Positions 10,591 through 22,432 of a DNA stretch of 64,000 nt are shown here, one piece after another. Each line of letters starts with the position of its first letter. Position 1 is the first letter of the stretch. The stretch is from Neocallimastix lanati (nom. inval.) (lineage: Eukaryota > Neocallimastigomycota > Neocallimastigomycetes > Neocallimastigales > Neocallimastigaceae). The notes below the pieces were generated by a model that was not told where the DNA came from, did not search any database, and saw only the letters and a program-made list of their open reading frames with translations. The position numbers were made by a program, and so were the translations under genes. Where the stretch lies: positions 32,501 through 96,500 of the forward strand of contig JACVTC010000228.1 of NCBI GenBank assembly GCA_016946835.1, written 5' to 3'.

Positions 10591-12240
10591 TTATTATCTA
10601 ATAATATAATTACTATTTATTTTTATAAATATATGTTGTAATGAAATTTTATTATGAATATATTTTCTTTTTATAAAGAGAAGTAAAACAAATGTCATTA
10701 TATGTAAAATCATAATTGATAGATAATAAATTGTAAACAATAATATAATAAAAATGCAACTACTACTAATACAACTAATAATAATAAAAATAAAAATAAA
10801 ACAGTTATTATACTGCTAATAATATAACTAATAACAATATAATAATTAATAATAAATAATAAAAGTTTTAATAATAAAAATAATAAAAATAGTGAAAAAT
10901 CTATAAAATCAGTTAAGAAATAACATAAATAACATAAATGTATACAAATGTTGCTAATACATTAACCACATAAAAAAAAGTTTTATAGGTTATTAAAGTT
11001 TTAAAAGTTTTCTATTCTTGCCAATGATATAATTTATTTTAATAAATATAAATATATTATTCTCTTTATTGAAAACTTAAATATTGTTTAAACTATTAGT
11101 ATATATTAAATTTTTGATAATAAATATTAATAATATTTTCTTTCCTTGTCTAAAATAAAAAAAAAATAAATATTAATATATTATTTTATAATATATAAGC
11201 TAATAAATTAAAGTTTAAACAATATTAAAGGAAAAATGATGAAATTATTTTATTAATTTAATAAAAAATTATTCCCTTTTTTTTTCTTATAAAATATAAA
11301 ATTATTATATAATAAAAAAAATGATATTATATAGTTTATATCTATTTGGAACCATTACTTCTTTTTTTTTTTTTTTTTAAATTAATACAAAAGGGATTTT
11401 TTTTTTTTTTTTTTTTAAATCTAATAATAAAATTAATTCATAAAGATATTCTTTATATATTTTAATAATTTATTTTTCTTTTCATTACATTCTATGTCTT
11501 ATGTACCATATTTTTGAATATAATATTATAGATAATATCAATTTAACAAATTATTAAACCAGTTCTTGAATTAAATAATAAATTTATTCATATATTTTAT
11601 TTTGAAAATAAAAAAAAGTAGAATCAATTTTTTTTTTTATAATTTATATTTTTTTATTTATAAGTATGTATTTAAAAAAAAAAAAAGATAAAATGATTTG
11701 ATTTTTATTACTATTTGAATAATCTAAAAATTCTTAAAATTTAAAAAATATAATATATATATTGTATACTATATAATATATATTATGTAACTTTAATTAT
11801 TTATAATTAAAATATATGCTTTATATTTATTATACAATATATTTTTTATATTTGTAATATATTATATCTAATAACTAATATAAATTTGAATTTAATAATT
11901 ATTTGATATAAAAAATATATTGTACTATAGAATAAATTGTATTAAATAATATATATACATGTAATTTTTGATTGAATAGGATATATTGTTTTTTTTATAA
12001 AATAATAAATTATATAAATAATATTTTTTTATAATTTATTATAATAAAAAATATATTTTAACCTAATCTATAAAATATTAAATAAAGTATAAATACTTTA
12101 GTTTTTCACATAATTTTATACAATCATATTATATTTAATTAAATATTAAAAATTTCTATAATTATAAATAATTTTAAATAGTTCGTAGTTTTTAAATGTT
12201 ATAGTTATAATATTAAAAAAATAATTTTTTTAATTAAAAA

Positions 12241-13968
12241 ATGGATATTAATGAAGAAATTTTTACAAAATTATCATCATACTATGAAGATCAAGGGGAT
12301 TTTCAAATAATGTGTAGTTCTTGTTCTACTGTTATGGAAAAGAAAAAAGTAATAAGCCGAAGTAAGAATGAAAAATATGTAGATAAGCTAAGGGATTTAT
12401 TACGAGAGCTGAATAAATTTAAATTTGATAAAGTTAGAGAGAATTCAAAATCGAAGTATATAAAGCGAATTTTGTATAAGGATAATGAATCAAATGAAGG
12501 AAGAATCACAAAAATATTTAATTTAAGTAGACGACTTAGTAAGGATAGCAAATTATATGTAGCAATGACGACAATAGGAAATAAAAATGATAAAACAACT
12601 GAAGATATATTAAAAAAAATTAAAGAAGGAGGAGACATAAGCAAAAGTTTTGATTTGAAAAGAATATGTACATTAGGGGAAGAAACAAAGTTTAATATTA
12701 CCTTAAATCTAAATAATAAGTTCCATAAGTATTTATATCATTTCATAATTGTGGAAGGAGATAATGTAATGATTGGGGATTTATTTTCATTTATAAGTCA
12801 GAAACAAATGATAAAAAGAGATTTTTTACAAAAGAAGTATATGGAATATAAGGAAGGCAAGAAGAATGATGTTTATTATTACTATAGAATTCTATACAAT
12901 ACTGAATTGAATGATTTTAATGATCAATTTGTCAGTTGTATAAATTTTTATTGTAGTAATGAAAAAAATAATGCATTTAAAGAAGTTAAATCTAAAAATA
13001 TAAATAGAAATAATGAATTGGAAGAAGCTGAATATATAATTGGAAATGATGATTTATTGATGGGGGTTGATGAAATATATTCATCACCTGAAACTGAATA
13101 CCAAAGTGAAAGTTGCGGTTCAATAATAGAAGATAAAATATTTTTATCTCCTGGAATGATAGATGATAGCTCAATACTGAAAGAAAGTAGTTCATATCAA
13201 TATTTAAAAAATGCATATCCTTCACAGGATATCATGGAGGAAAAATATTTATCACCATTGTTACCAGAAGTTCAATATGAATCATCAATGAAAGATGATT
13301 TATATTTATCCTCTATGTCATCGTTCGGTTATTCTCAGAATAACAATGATATCAACGTGAAAGGTCAAAATGAAAGTATATTTGATGGTCCTATGTTTGT
13401 AGGTGAAATAAAGTGTAAATTGAATAAAGAGATATTGAATCTTGGAGGAATATATTTGGAGAATAATGAATATAATATTAAATCTTATAATAATGATATA
13501 GTTGGTAAAATAGTGACTATTGATAGTACTGATTGTATAGTAACAACAAAAATAGTGACCTGTAATGGCAGTTGTTATTTAATACCAACTAATATTGTCG
13601 GTAGAATTGTTTTAAATGGAAAAAAGGCATTTCTTTTGGACGTTAAAGATAATATAATTGGTGAATTTTATTCATCTAATGATAATCTTAATCTCTATTT
13701 GAGTGATATGAACAATTTGTTGGTAGGCAATTTAATTGAAAATGTGAATGTACCTCTATATCTTGACAGCTTAAAAAATGATAGTAATCTTTATTTAAGA
13801 AATATGAATTATATATTAGCGGAATATTTGGAGGATAATGTAAATGTACCAGTATCTTTAGTGGATTACATTAGTAATCCTTACTTAAGAGAAACGAACA
13901 ATTTATTTGAAAAACAATTAATGGCAAATATGAATGCAAATTTATATTTAGATAACATTAATAATTAG
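12241..13968 (+). CDS. hypothetical protein, 575 residues, with C-terminal degenerate repeats
   Basis: One intact frame from ATG to TAG with coding composition throughout; no intron needed. The N-terminal 60 residues have a CSSC pair followed by a basic, probably helical region. Residues about 140-245 look folded (mixed hydrophobic and charged). Residues about 245-380 are acidic, Ser/Tyr-rich and probably disordered, with several SSPE/LSPG/LSPL patches that could be phosphorylated. The C-terminal 190 residues are a set of strand-like units; three diverged copies of about 37 residues near the end share NLYL-x-(D/N)-MN, LxxNL and NVNVP. No signal peptide, membrane helix or known catalytic motif was seen. 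Function unknown; it may be lineage-specific. Upstream DNA resembles that of the 9067 gene. Confidence 0.6.
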   Translation: MDINEEIFTKLSSYYEDQGDFQIMCSSCSTVMEKKKVISRSKNEKYVDKLRDLLRELNKFKFDKVRENSKSKYIKRILYKDNESNEGRITKIFNLSRRLSKDSKLYVAMTTIGNKNDKTTEDILKKIKEGGDISKSFDLKRICTLGEETKFNITLNLNNKFHKYLYHFIIVEGDNVMIGDLFSFISQKQMIKRDFLQKKYMEYKEGKKNDVYYYYRILYNTELNDFNDQFVSCINFYCSNEKNNAFKEVKSKNINRNNELEEAEYIIGNDDLLMGVDEIYSSPETEYQSESCGSIIEDKIFLSPGMIDDSSILKESSSYQYLKNAYPSQDIMEEKYLSPLLPEVQYESSMKDDLYLSSMSSFGYSQNNNDINVKGQNESIFDGPMFVGEIKCKLNKEILNLGGIYLENNEYNIKSYNNDIVGKIVTIDSTDCIVTTKIVTCNGSCYLIPTNIVGRIVLNGKKAFLLDVKDNIIGEFYSSNDNLNLYLSDMNNLLVGNLIENVNVPLYLDSLKNDSNLYLRNMNYILAEYLEDNVNVPVSLVDYISNPYLRETNNLFEKQLMANMNANLYLDNINN

Positions 13969-14751
13969 CCGAATGAAATTAACTATTTATATTCATTAAA
14001 TTATGTATGATATATATAATTGAATGGATTTTAAGTTGAATTGTAAAAAAATTCAAGTATTATAAATATTATATTCTGGAAAGGTTTAATTATTATGGTT
14101 TGTTTAGTTTAATGTATATATAAGTATATATATATTAGACAATCAAAACTTAATTAATTAAAAGACAGAGTGTATTATTTTATACTTTGTAATTTTTTAA
14201 CATTTTGGATAATAAGAATGTATAAATTATAATATTTTAGTTTATCAATATTTAATATTTTATTATATATTTTAGTTTATTTGTATAATTAATTTTAAGA
14301 TTTCTATTTAAAATGTGTTTTACATATATATATACATTTTTTATATATTTAATTGAAATAAAAAATAGGATGTAATATTAATTAATTAAATAATAATTAG
14401 TTAAATAAAATGAAAATTTTAAAAAATTGAATTGTGTATTTAATATATATATATATATATTTTAATTATTTAAATTTTTATATAATAATTTAATTTATGT
14501 ATTAAAAATTATGAATTTACTATAGATATAAATAATATTTAAAATAAATATTCATATTTAATTAAATACTAAAATAATCCTAACTGGTTGGTATTGCATC
14601 TAAAATCTCACCAAAACACTTAGGTGTTGTTAATAATAGTATTAGTATTGATAGTGAGAATAGGAATATTAATATTAGTGATAGTGAAAATAATTTTTTT
14701 TTTTTTTTTTATTTCTTATTTATAAATCTATTCCTCTCTCATTGAAGAAAT
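13969..14751. other. intergenic, AT-rich
   Basis: Mostly AT-only. Around 14520-14575 there is a third, weaker copy of the TTTAATTAAATA block seen upstream of 9067 and 12241, again before a coding start (14752). At 14620-14690 an AATATTAGTGATAGTGA-like repeat precedes an 18-base T run. Confidence 0.45.
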
Positions 14752-15882
14752 ATGCTTTTAATTTCCTTTATTCTTAGTCTCGTTTTATATTATACTCCTC
14801 TCTTTGGTTCAAATAAAAACAGGTGCTCTAAAGATCAAAAAATTATTAATAGGGGACTATATTGGAGTTATGGATTTAAATCCCATAATTTTTATGTTAG
14901 TCTCTACGATATTACTCGTGAATTGAGAATACCTCCTCTTTCAGCTATCTGTGCTCTATTTCAATTACGATGCGGATGCTATAGAAAATAGAAAAAACTC
15001 ATCACGTATTATTAATTATCTCACTAATAATATTCCTACTATGTCGCATTACTCATGGACTAAAGAATCAAGGACTTTGGATAAGAAATTAAATGGTAAA
15101 AAATCAAGTGAAATAAAAAAGTTTTATTGGGAATGAGATGTCTTCAAACCCTCAAAAGATAAAAAAGCAATTATTTACAAGGAGAATGATTTTGAATTTA
15201 TTTCAGAAATCAAAAACTTAACATTTCAATATCCTAAGTATCAATTAGGATTCTTTTGGATTTCTCGAATTAGGAGCGGTTTTAAATTTGACATTAAGTA
15301 TTTCCATTAAAAGAAAAATCGTCTCAGAAGATTGCCCTAAATGTTACCCATGTTGTGGTGTTAGTGTACCGGTAAAGAATTGGGAAAATTACAGAAATAA
15401 ACCTTTACCTTTTCTAGATAATCTCTTTTTGAAGTTTGTAATGATAATTGAACAAAAATCCTTGGATGATTCTTTAGATTCAGAAAAGGATTATGATAAA
15501 AATATTTATTATTTTATATTGAGTGCTCTTCTTAGCGAGCATTCAATATATTCAAAAATTAAAGTTAATGATGGGGAACAAAGAAAATTAGTTGACAATA
15601 TTTTTAAACAAAGTTCAACTTCGTCGACTGTTCCGCATTTTGTGGGGATTGAGGAGTTTCTAACAAACGTAATATCATTAATTTGTCGATCTTTCAGATT
15701 GATGATGAAATAGTATTCCGTTGAATCTACCGTTGCTAAGAGCGTTGACGTCAAAATAATAAGGTATGGATTTTCACCTCCTGGTGAAAGATCTGATACA
15801 GATTCGTTTGACAAACACTAATACTGAAATTATTACTCGTAATAATGGCTTGGTGTTATCATCGATGAATGGGAAAAGTTAG
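14752..15882 (+). pseudogene. unidentified broken gene, at least four frameshifts
   Basis: Successive plus-strand frames hand over to one another with coding composition: 14752-14991 (hydrophobic first 20 residues, possibly a signal peptide or anchor), 14951-15136, about 15135-15306, 15288-15713 (with CPKCYPCCGV and a helical Lys/Asp-rich part), then a further frame to TAG at 15882. Handover by frame change rather than GT/AG introns indicates decay of one gene of roughly 370 residues. The CPxCxPCC cluster might bind a metal. I do not recognise the family. Its neighbours are other degraded or orphan genes, so a viral origin is conceivable but not shown. Confidence 0.5.
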
Positions 15883-16558
15883 AAACTATTGCTTCTAATA
15901 CATTTTTATAATTATATAATATATTATATTTCATTTCATGTATTTTATTTTTTTATTTTTCATTTAAATCATGTAATGTTATTATTATTATAAATTAAAT
16001 AAAGTTATTATCGAAGTCTAAAAAAAAAGAAATCTTAACTTTTTTTTTTTTTTTTATTTTTAATAATTTAATTAAATTTACAAGATTATATATTTAAATA
16101 ATCAAAATAATCAAAAAAAAAAAAAAAAAAAAATTTATTTATTTTAAAACAATAACTTTAATTAACAAAATCTTTGAAAATATCATTTTATTTTTAAATA
16201 TTTCTTTAATAATTTATATTTTATATTTATTATATATATTTAATAGTATAAATTTAGCTTTTTATTTATAAATTTTTTTTTTTTTTTTTCAAATAGTTTA
16301 TATAGTTAATAGTTTACTGATAAATTTTACTTTTTATTTATAAAAAATTTTTTCAAATGGTTTATATAGTTATTGTTAAATTTAATTTAAATGAATGTAT
16401 ACAATTAATAAAAAACTTCTTTTTTCTTATTAAATTAAATTAAATAAGTTTTTAATTATGAAATTGTTAAAAATATTATTTTTCTTCGATCAAATATTTT
16501 TTTTTTCTTCCTATTTATTTAAAATAGTTTTAATTGAATTATCTAGAAAGTTTAATAT
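15883..16558. other. intergenic, AT-rich homopolymer runs
   Basis: A and T runs and a repeated AAATAGTTTATATAGTTA motif (about 16290 and 16350). No gene seen. Confidence 0.5.
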
Positions 16559-18552
16559 TTAATTAACATAATAAGTTTCAGGTGCTCCAAGAATAACTTT
16601 CTGGCAATTTATAGTTTTCAGGACGAATAATTATTTTTTCAAGAACAATATTTGGTGTTACTAGATAAAATTTAAAAGTATTTAATCCCATCTTACATTC
16701 AAAATTAACTGTGGAAATTCTAATTTCATTGGTAACATCATTATTCCATAGTTGTTTAGTATCTCTAACTGCGAATGTTTTACTATCAACAACATCATGA
16801 ATAATAATTTTACCATTAACTTCTACTACAAATTGTAATTTATTATTCATAAATGCTGGATTAGATAGATTTTGATAGAAATCAAATGACCATTTTCCTC
16901 CTTCATTAAGAATAAAGTCATATTCAACATATGATGCTTCATTAATATCATCATATACGTTAATAACTGGATATGATTTAATTGCGCTTAAAGTTTTTCC
17001 ATATCCTTCAATGACCTTGCATGAACTATTAGTACCATTCTTTTGAGAAATGAAATGTTCCGCTTCAATACTAATATAAGATGTGGTTTGAACAAAGAGC
17101 TAACATTCTTTGAACTGACATGATATCCTCATTAATATATTCCTTAATTAGTCGATTTTGAGTCGTTAAAACATCACGAAGTAATTGAATATTTTCTGCA
17201 AAAGTGTCATCACCAGCAATAGCTGTATCTGCTTCACCACGCATACCAACTATAATAACATTATCAAATTTACCACTACGTTTTAAACCATCTTCCCAGA
17301 ATTTAGTTATACTTTGCTCATTTGTACGGAAATTCCATGCATCTCCATAAATAAAATCTTTACCAAGAAGATTCTTATATTCTTCTCCTGCACGACAACA
17401 TGGTTCGTAATGACTTGTTCCCATAACAACTCCAAGCTCATCAGCAAGTTCAGCATTAGCTAATATTGGTCCATTATCACTAAATATTCCTGACCACATC
17501 ACTGGCCACATATAATTTCCCTTAAGACGAATAAGAAGTTCAAAAACATGAATATACATCTTAACATTGAATCCACCATAATTATGGAATGTCCAATTAC
17601 CAAATTTTGGCCATTCATCATTAATAAATAAACCATGATAACGAACACTTGGTTCCTTTGAAATCATATTATCTTCTTCATTAATTTCATTTAAATCTTT
17701 GTGAACTAAAAGACCATAAATTGTACCTCGTTTATCACTACCAATAAAATATAATTTATTACCAAGAACTCTAAAAGATATAACATTCATATTTATCTTT
17801 AATTGGTGAACTATTAATTTCATTAAATAAATTTGATTTTCCAATAGTACCGAAAATAATAGCAGTTTCTTCAGCAGTTTCTTCAGCAATGGTAATAATA
17901 ATAGAATAATTAAATTCTGGTAAAGCACCGGTAGCAAGTTTAGCATCATTTCTAACCATATCGACAATTTTCTTTACACCTGAAAATTCATTTTCTTCAC
18001 AATAAAAAGAAATACTTGATTTATCATCTTTACTGAAAATCTTGAATAAACCAGTAGAAATGGTTGAAGTAGAAATTAAGGATTCAGTTTCAATTTCTGT
18101 TTTAGTTTCAGTTTCAGTAACTTCAATATTAATAGATTTAGTTTCAATAGTTTCTGTTATAGATATTTCAATTTTTTGAAGTTTCAATTTCAGAATTTTT
18201 AGCTATAGTAATTATTTTAGTTTTAGTTTTAGTTTTAGTTTTGGTTTTAGTTCTGGTTTTAGTAGTTGTTTTTTCTTTAGATTTTTCATCCTTCATTTTC
18301 ACATTTATATGGAATAGAACACCATTTTCCATTTTCATAACCCAAAGCTTTACCAGATTTAGTAAATTTTTTAACTTTATAAGTTTTACTACAACATTTA
18401 TATTTACCATAATCTGGACAACGTTGACGATCAGTAATACCATACCATCTTCCATGTTCATATCCATATTCTTTTCCAGAATCTGAAACACGCTTTACTT
18501 TTGTTCTTTTTCTCTCACAACATGGATAACCTTCAGCTAAGGACCATCTAAA
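16559..18552 (-). pseudogene. dockerin-GH115 alpha-glucuronidase, internally deleted and frameshifted
   Basis: On the minus strand, two tandem dockerins come first: EGYPCC then YGYEHGRWYGI, and CPDYGKYKCC then LGYENGKWCSI (about 18320-18552). A Thr/Lys repeat linker (18180-18290) follows, then GH115. GH115 landmarks are FGTIGKS (17771-18187), then in another frame SDKRGTIYGLL, PSVRYHGLFINDEWP, FELLIRLKGNYMWPVMW, VMGTSHYEPCCRA and VGMRGEADTAIAG (17071-17967). GH115 enzymes remove (4-O-methyl)glucuronic acid from xylan; the dockerins would have placed it on the cellulosome. It is dead: frameshifts between dockerins and linker, within the linker, and at about 17790. At about 17095 the sequence jumps from VQRMLALC to YISIEAEHF, losing several hundred residues of the middle. 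The C-terminal domain (YISIEAEHF to LEKIIIRPENY) needs one more frame change to reach GAPETYYVN and TAA at 16559. Confidence 0.88.
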
Positions 18553-19135
<583 letters not shown>

Positions 19136-19767
19136 TTTATTACTTTTTAATAATTTGAACAAAAGAAAATATTTATATTAATTCAAACAATAAAAACAAT
19201 TTACTTATGAGGCAAATATATATAATCTCTAAATTAACAATCACCATTATTAATATATAAAATCCCAATACAGTCTTGTCGATGGTTTTATAAAATATTT
19301 GAACGGACCTCTAGCAAAATATTATGTGTATATGATATAAAGTAGTTTAATAATGTAATAATTTAGTAAATGATCTTCTCAAAAAATTTTAATATAATTA
19401 AATAAACCACCTCTACAAAACAACATGGGACAATTAAAACTAAAGAGTAACTATTCTAAACGAAATATTATAAATAGTATAATATTGATTATATTATTTT
19501 TTAATCGCCTATGTATTATTATTATTATTATTATTATTGTTAAATTATTGTTTTTTTAAATGTTATGATTTATAATAATATCAAAATTTTTTTTAAAAAA
19601 ATAAAAATTTTTATTATTGTCATTTTAATATTTCAATTGAATATATGATTATAGACTTTAATTTTTTTAATTAAATAAGAAATATATATACCAATATATA
19701 TAAGAATTTCTAATATTTAAAAAAAAATATAAATTTTATTTATAGTAAAAAGTTTTTTTTTTTTTTT
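19136..19767. other. intergenic, no gene seen
   Basis: AT-rich, with a slightly GC-richer patch at 19260-19440 that has no clear coding frame or RNA fold I can defend. Confidence 0.45.
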
Positions 19768-19845
19768 TACATATAAAAAGAAAAATAATAATAATAATAA
19801 TAATAATAAATTTTTTTGTAATTAAAAAAAAAGTATACATATAAA

Positions 19846-19882
<37 letters not shown>

Positions 19883-19974
19883 TTTTTTTTTTTTTCTTTT
19901 TACATATAAAAAGAAAAATAATAATAATAATAATAAATTTTTTTATAATTAAAAAAAAAAAGTATACATATAAA

Positions 19975-20008
<34 letters not shown>

Positions 20009-20240
20009 TTTTTTTTTTTTTTCTTTTTACATATAAAAAGAAAAATAATAATAATAATAATAAATTTTTTTTATAATTAAAAAAAAAGTATACATATAAA
20101 AATAATAATAATAATAATAATAATTTTTTTTTTCTTTTTACATATAAAAAGAAAAATAATAATAATAATAATAATAAATTTTTTTATAATTAAAAAAAAC
20201 AAGTATACATATAAAAAGAAAAATAATAATAATAAAATTT
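19768..20240. repeat. tandem array of about 110-135-bp units, four copies
   Basis: The unit contains ACATATAAAAAGAAAAA, then (TAA)n, a T run, TAATTAAAAAAA, GTATACATATAAAAA, a second (TAA)n, and a T run ending in CTTTTTAC. Copies begin near 19769, 19901, 20029 and 20135. They differ mainly in microsatellite length. The last copy is part of the left arm of the inverted repeat at 20100-20915. Confidence 0.75.
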
Positions 20241-20915
20241 TTTATAATTAAAATTAACTTTAAGTTTTATGATAATTTTTATAAAACGAAATTAATTTTT
20301 TTTTTTTTTTATAATTTTATTTTTATTTTTATTTATTTTTGACATTTTTGAAAAGAAATATCTTTTTTATATATATACTATATATATTAGTTTCGATTAG
20401 TATTATAAGTATTATAATACTAATCGAAACTAACTTAATTCTATAAATAATAGATTGTAATGGTAATAATATGGTTAAGATTATATATTACATTTTATAA
20501 TATTATATATTTCATTCAAAACCATAATATATATATATAAAACTTTAAATATTAGAAAATCTTATATATTTTGATATATATATTTCTTATTTAATTAAAA
20601 ATTTTGATATATATATTTCTTATTTAATTAAAAAAAATTGAAGTTATTTCTTTTCAAAATTGTACAAAATAAATAAAAATAAAAATACAAAAAAAAAAAA
20701 AAAAAATTAATTTCGTTTTATAAAAATTATCATAAAACTTAAAGTTAATTTTAATTATAAAAAATTTTATTATTATTATTTTTCTTTTTATATGTATACT
20801 TGTTTTTTTTAATTATAAAAAAATTTATTATTATTTTATTATTATTATTATTATTATTTTTCTTTTTATATGTAAAAAGAAAAAAAAAATTATTATTATT
20901 ATTATTATTATTTTT
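20100..20915. repeat. large inverted repeat (foldback-like) with a 22-bp perfect central hairpin
   Basis: The left arm (about 20100-20366) reappears in reverse complement at about 20640-20915. Matching landmarks include TTTTATAAAACGAAATTAAT against ATTAATTTCGTTTTATAAAA, AACTTTAAGTTTTATGA, AAGTATACATATAAAAAG, and the AAAAGAAATA inner edge. Small differences are in the A/T runs. Between the arms, 20387-20408 and 20412-20433 form a perfect 22-bp inverted repeat (TTAGTTTCGATTAG at the ends) with a 3-base loop. No transposase frame is present, so this is at most a non-autonomous foldback element or an inverted duplication of the tandem array. Confidence 0.8.
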
Positions 20916-20937
20916 ATAAAACTTTAAATTTATTAAT

Positions 20938-20947
20938 TATAAAAAAC

Positions 20948-20980
<33 letters not shown>

Positions 20981-21012
20981 TTTATATATATATTTCTTTT
21001 TTATTATTGATA

Positions 21013-21043
<31 letters not shown>

Positions 21044-21075
21044 TTTATATATATATTTCTTTTTTATTATTGATA

Positions 21076-21127
<52 letters not shown>

Positions 21128-21165
21128 TTTATATATATATTTCTTTTTTATTATCGATAAAGAAT
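20938..21165. repeat. compound (ATT)n / TATATATATTTCTTTTTTATTAT tandem repeat
   Basis: Three copies of a unit made of an (ATT)n run plus ATATATATTTCTTTTTTATT and GATATATTA, copies differing in the number of ATT units. Confidence 0.75.
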
Positions 21166-21210
21166 TATTTAAAATTATTTTAAAGTTATTTACTAGTAAA
21201 CAATGAAATT

Positions 21211-21782
21211 GTTGAACCAGGCTCTCTCCTAGTTGTTAGTTCGCGGACTATTATATATAAAGCCCCTGGTTTGACCCCGCCCTTTGACCATTTTTCGGTT
21301 TTTCCTGAACAAAATGTTTTACAGTAGATGGTGGTTAGGGTTTCCGTTAAAAGGTCCCTCCCCTTGTATATAATATTCTTAAATTCCGGAGTAATATAGA
21401 CTAGATACTGTCCTAACAGTGAGCCTGAGAGGATTGCGCTAGTAAATGTTGTTAATATACTTATATGTACGTAGCTAAACTACGAATAATCAATCTGCTA
21501 ACTAAATATTATTACCAAGTGGACTAGCACGTGACTCAACGGGTTAGGTTACTCTAGTCTCGCTTTTAGGGAGTTAGATACCGAAAAAGCATTCCGAAAA
21601 AAATAGTGCTGGAAAATCTTAGTAATAATACGTATGGTTAAAGCGCCAATGCTGAATTAACAGTAAGGCTGTCTAGTAGGGACTATATCTACCTGTGCAA
21701 AAGCACACCGAAGTGTTGTGACTACCTTAATATTCCCATGTCTTGAGGGCATAGGCGGTACATACGGAAATAAAAAAAAAAA
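21211..21782 (+). mobile_element. retroposed SINE-like element with poly(A) tail and 13-bp target-site duplication
   Basis: A GC-richer block of about 570 bp, unlike its AT-only surroundings, with no long reading frame. It is bounded by direct repeats AAACAATGAAATT at 21198-21210 and 21783-21795, and its right end is an A tail directly before the duplicate. This is the mark of LINE-type target-primed reverse transcription. Near the left end is a hairpin (ACCAGGCT pairing with AGCC-CC-TGGT), a TAGTTGTTAGT A-box-like stretch at 21230-21240, and GGTTTGACCCC at 21268-21278, one base from the Pol III B-box GGTTCGANNCC. The body has further short hairpins, for example GTGCAAAAGCAC. I read it as a tRNA-derived SINE; a retroposed structured RNA is the alternative. 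Confidence 0.75.
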
Positions 21783-22074
21783 AAACAATGAAATTAAATA
21801 TAAATGATATAAATGTAAAAATTAATGTTTTAAAAAATTTATATTAAATTATATTTTTATATTCTTTAAAGTTATATTAAAATTAGATTTTATTTATTTA
21901 TTCTTAATTAGTATAATATATTACCTTAAATCTTATTATATATTATTTTATATTTTAATTATATTATATTATTAAAAATATATTAAATTAAGTTATGAAC
22001 TATATTAATCTAAAAAGAATAATAATTCATAAAAAGAAAATGTAAATAAACATTTAGAAGGGGACTTTTTATGA

Positions 22075-22118
22075 AGAAGAAATAATTAGTCCATTATATT
22101 TGACTAATTATTTCTTCT
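22075..22118. repeat. perfect 17-bp inverted repeat
   Basis: AGAAGAAATAATTAGTC at 22075-22091 and its exact reverse complement at 22102-22118, 10-base spacer. It could fold as a terminator-like or MITE-like hairpin; no gene ends here. Confidence 0.85.
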
Positions 22119-22238
22119 CTTTAAGTGTTATTAATAAATTAAATAATAATAATCAATATTTTTAAGTTATATTATTGAAAGTATAACTTCTTTGAATGAT
22201 AAATAATTTTTGTGTAATTATTTATAAAATTAATTTTT

Positions 22239-22432
22239 ATGTAAAATTAATAGTTTATATTTTTTATAAAAAAAAATAAACTAAACTTTCTTTAAAATTT
22301 TTTATTATTATAAGTTGTAAAATAAATTCTTTCATAAAAGTTAGAAATTAAATACAACTTATAATAATAAAAAAATTATAAAGAAAGTTTAGTTTATTTT
22401 TTTTTATAAAATATAAACTATTAATTTTACAT
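22239..22432. repeat. long hairpin, two arms of about 80 bp
   Basis: 22239-22319 and 22353-22432 are reverse complements with one or two mismatches. The outer ends read ATGTAAAATTAATAG; the loop side reads ATTATAAGTTGTA. The loop text TCTTTCATAAAAGTTAGAAA recurs with one change just outside the right arm (22433 on). Looks like a MITE or recent inverted duplication. Confidence 0.85.

Larger units (their letters stand above)
9541..12240. other. AT-rich intergenic region with repeats and an LTR-like end
   Basis: Contains a 44-bp tandem repeat, a long heptamer array, many A/T homopolymers and the upstream copy related to 8580-9060. On the minus strand TGTTAGAAT begins at 9829, and the adjoining 45 bases resemble the copia-type LTR end at 50838 (shared AAGCTTATTTTTCAT at 9795-9809). 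No coding region was seen. Confidence 0.5.

Noticed and set aside
21640-21720. group I intron core or hammerhead ribozyme in the SINE-like element
   Set aside because: An AGATATAGTCC-like string occurs on the minus strand, but the other core elements are absent or in the wrong order; no CTGATGA/GAAA pair.
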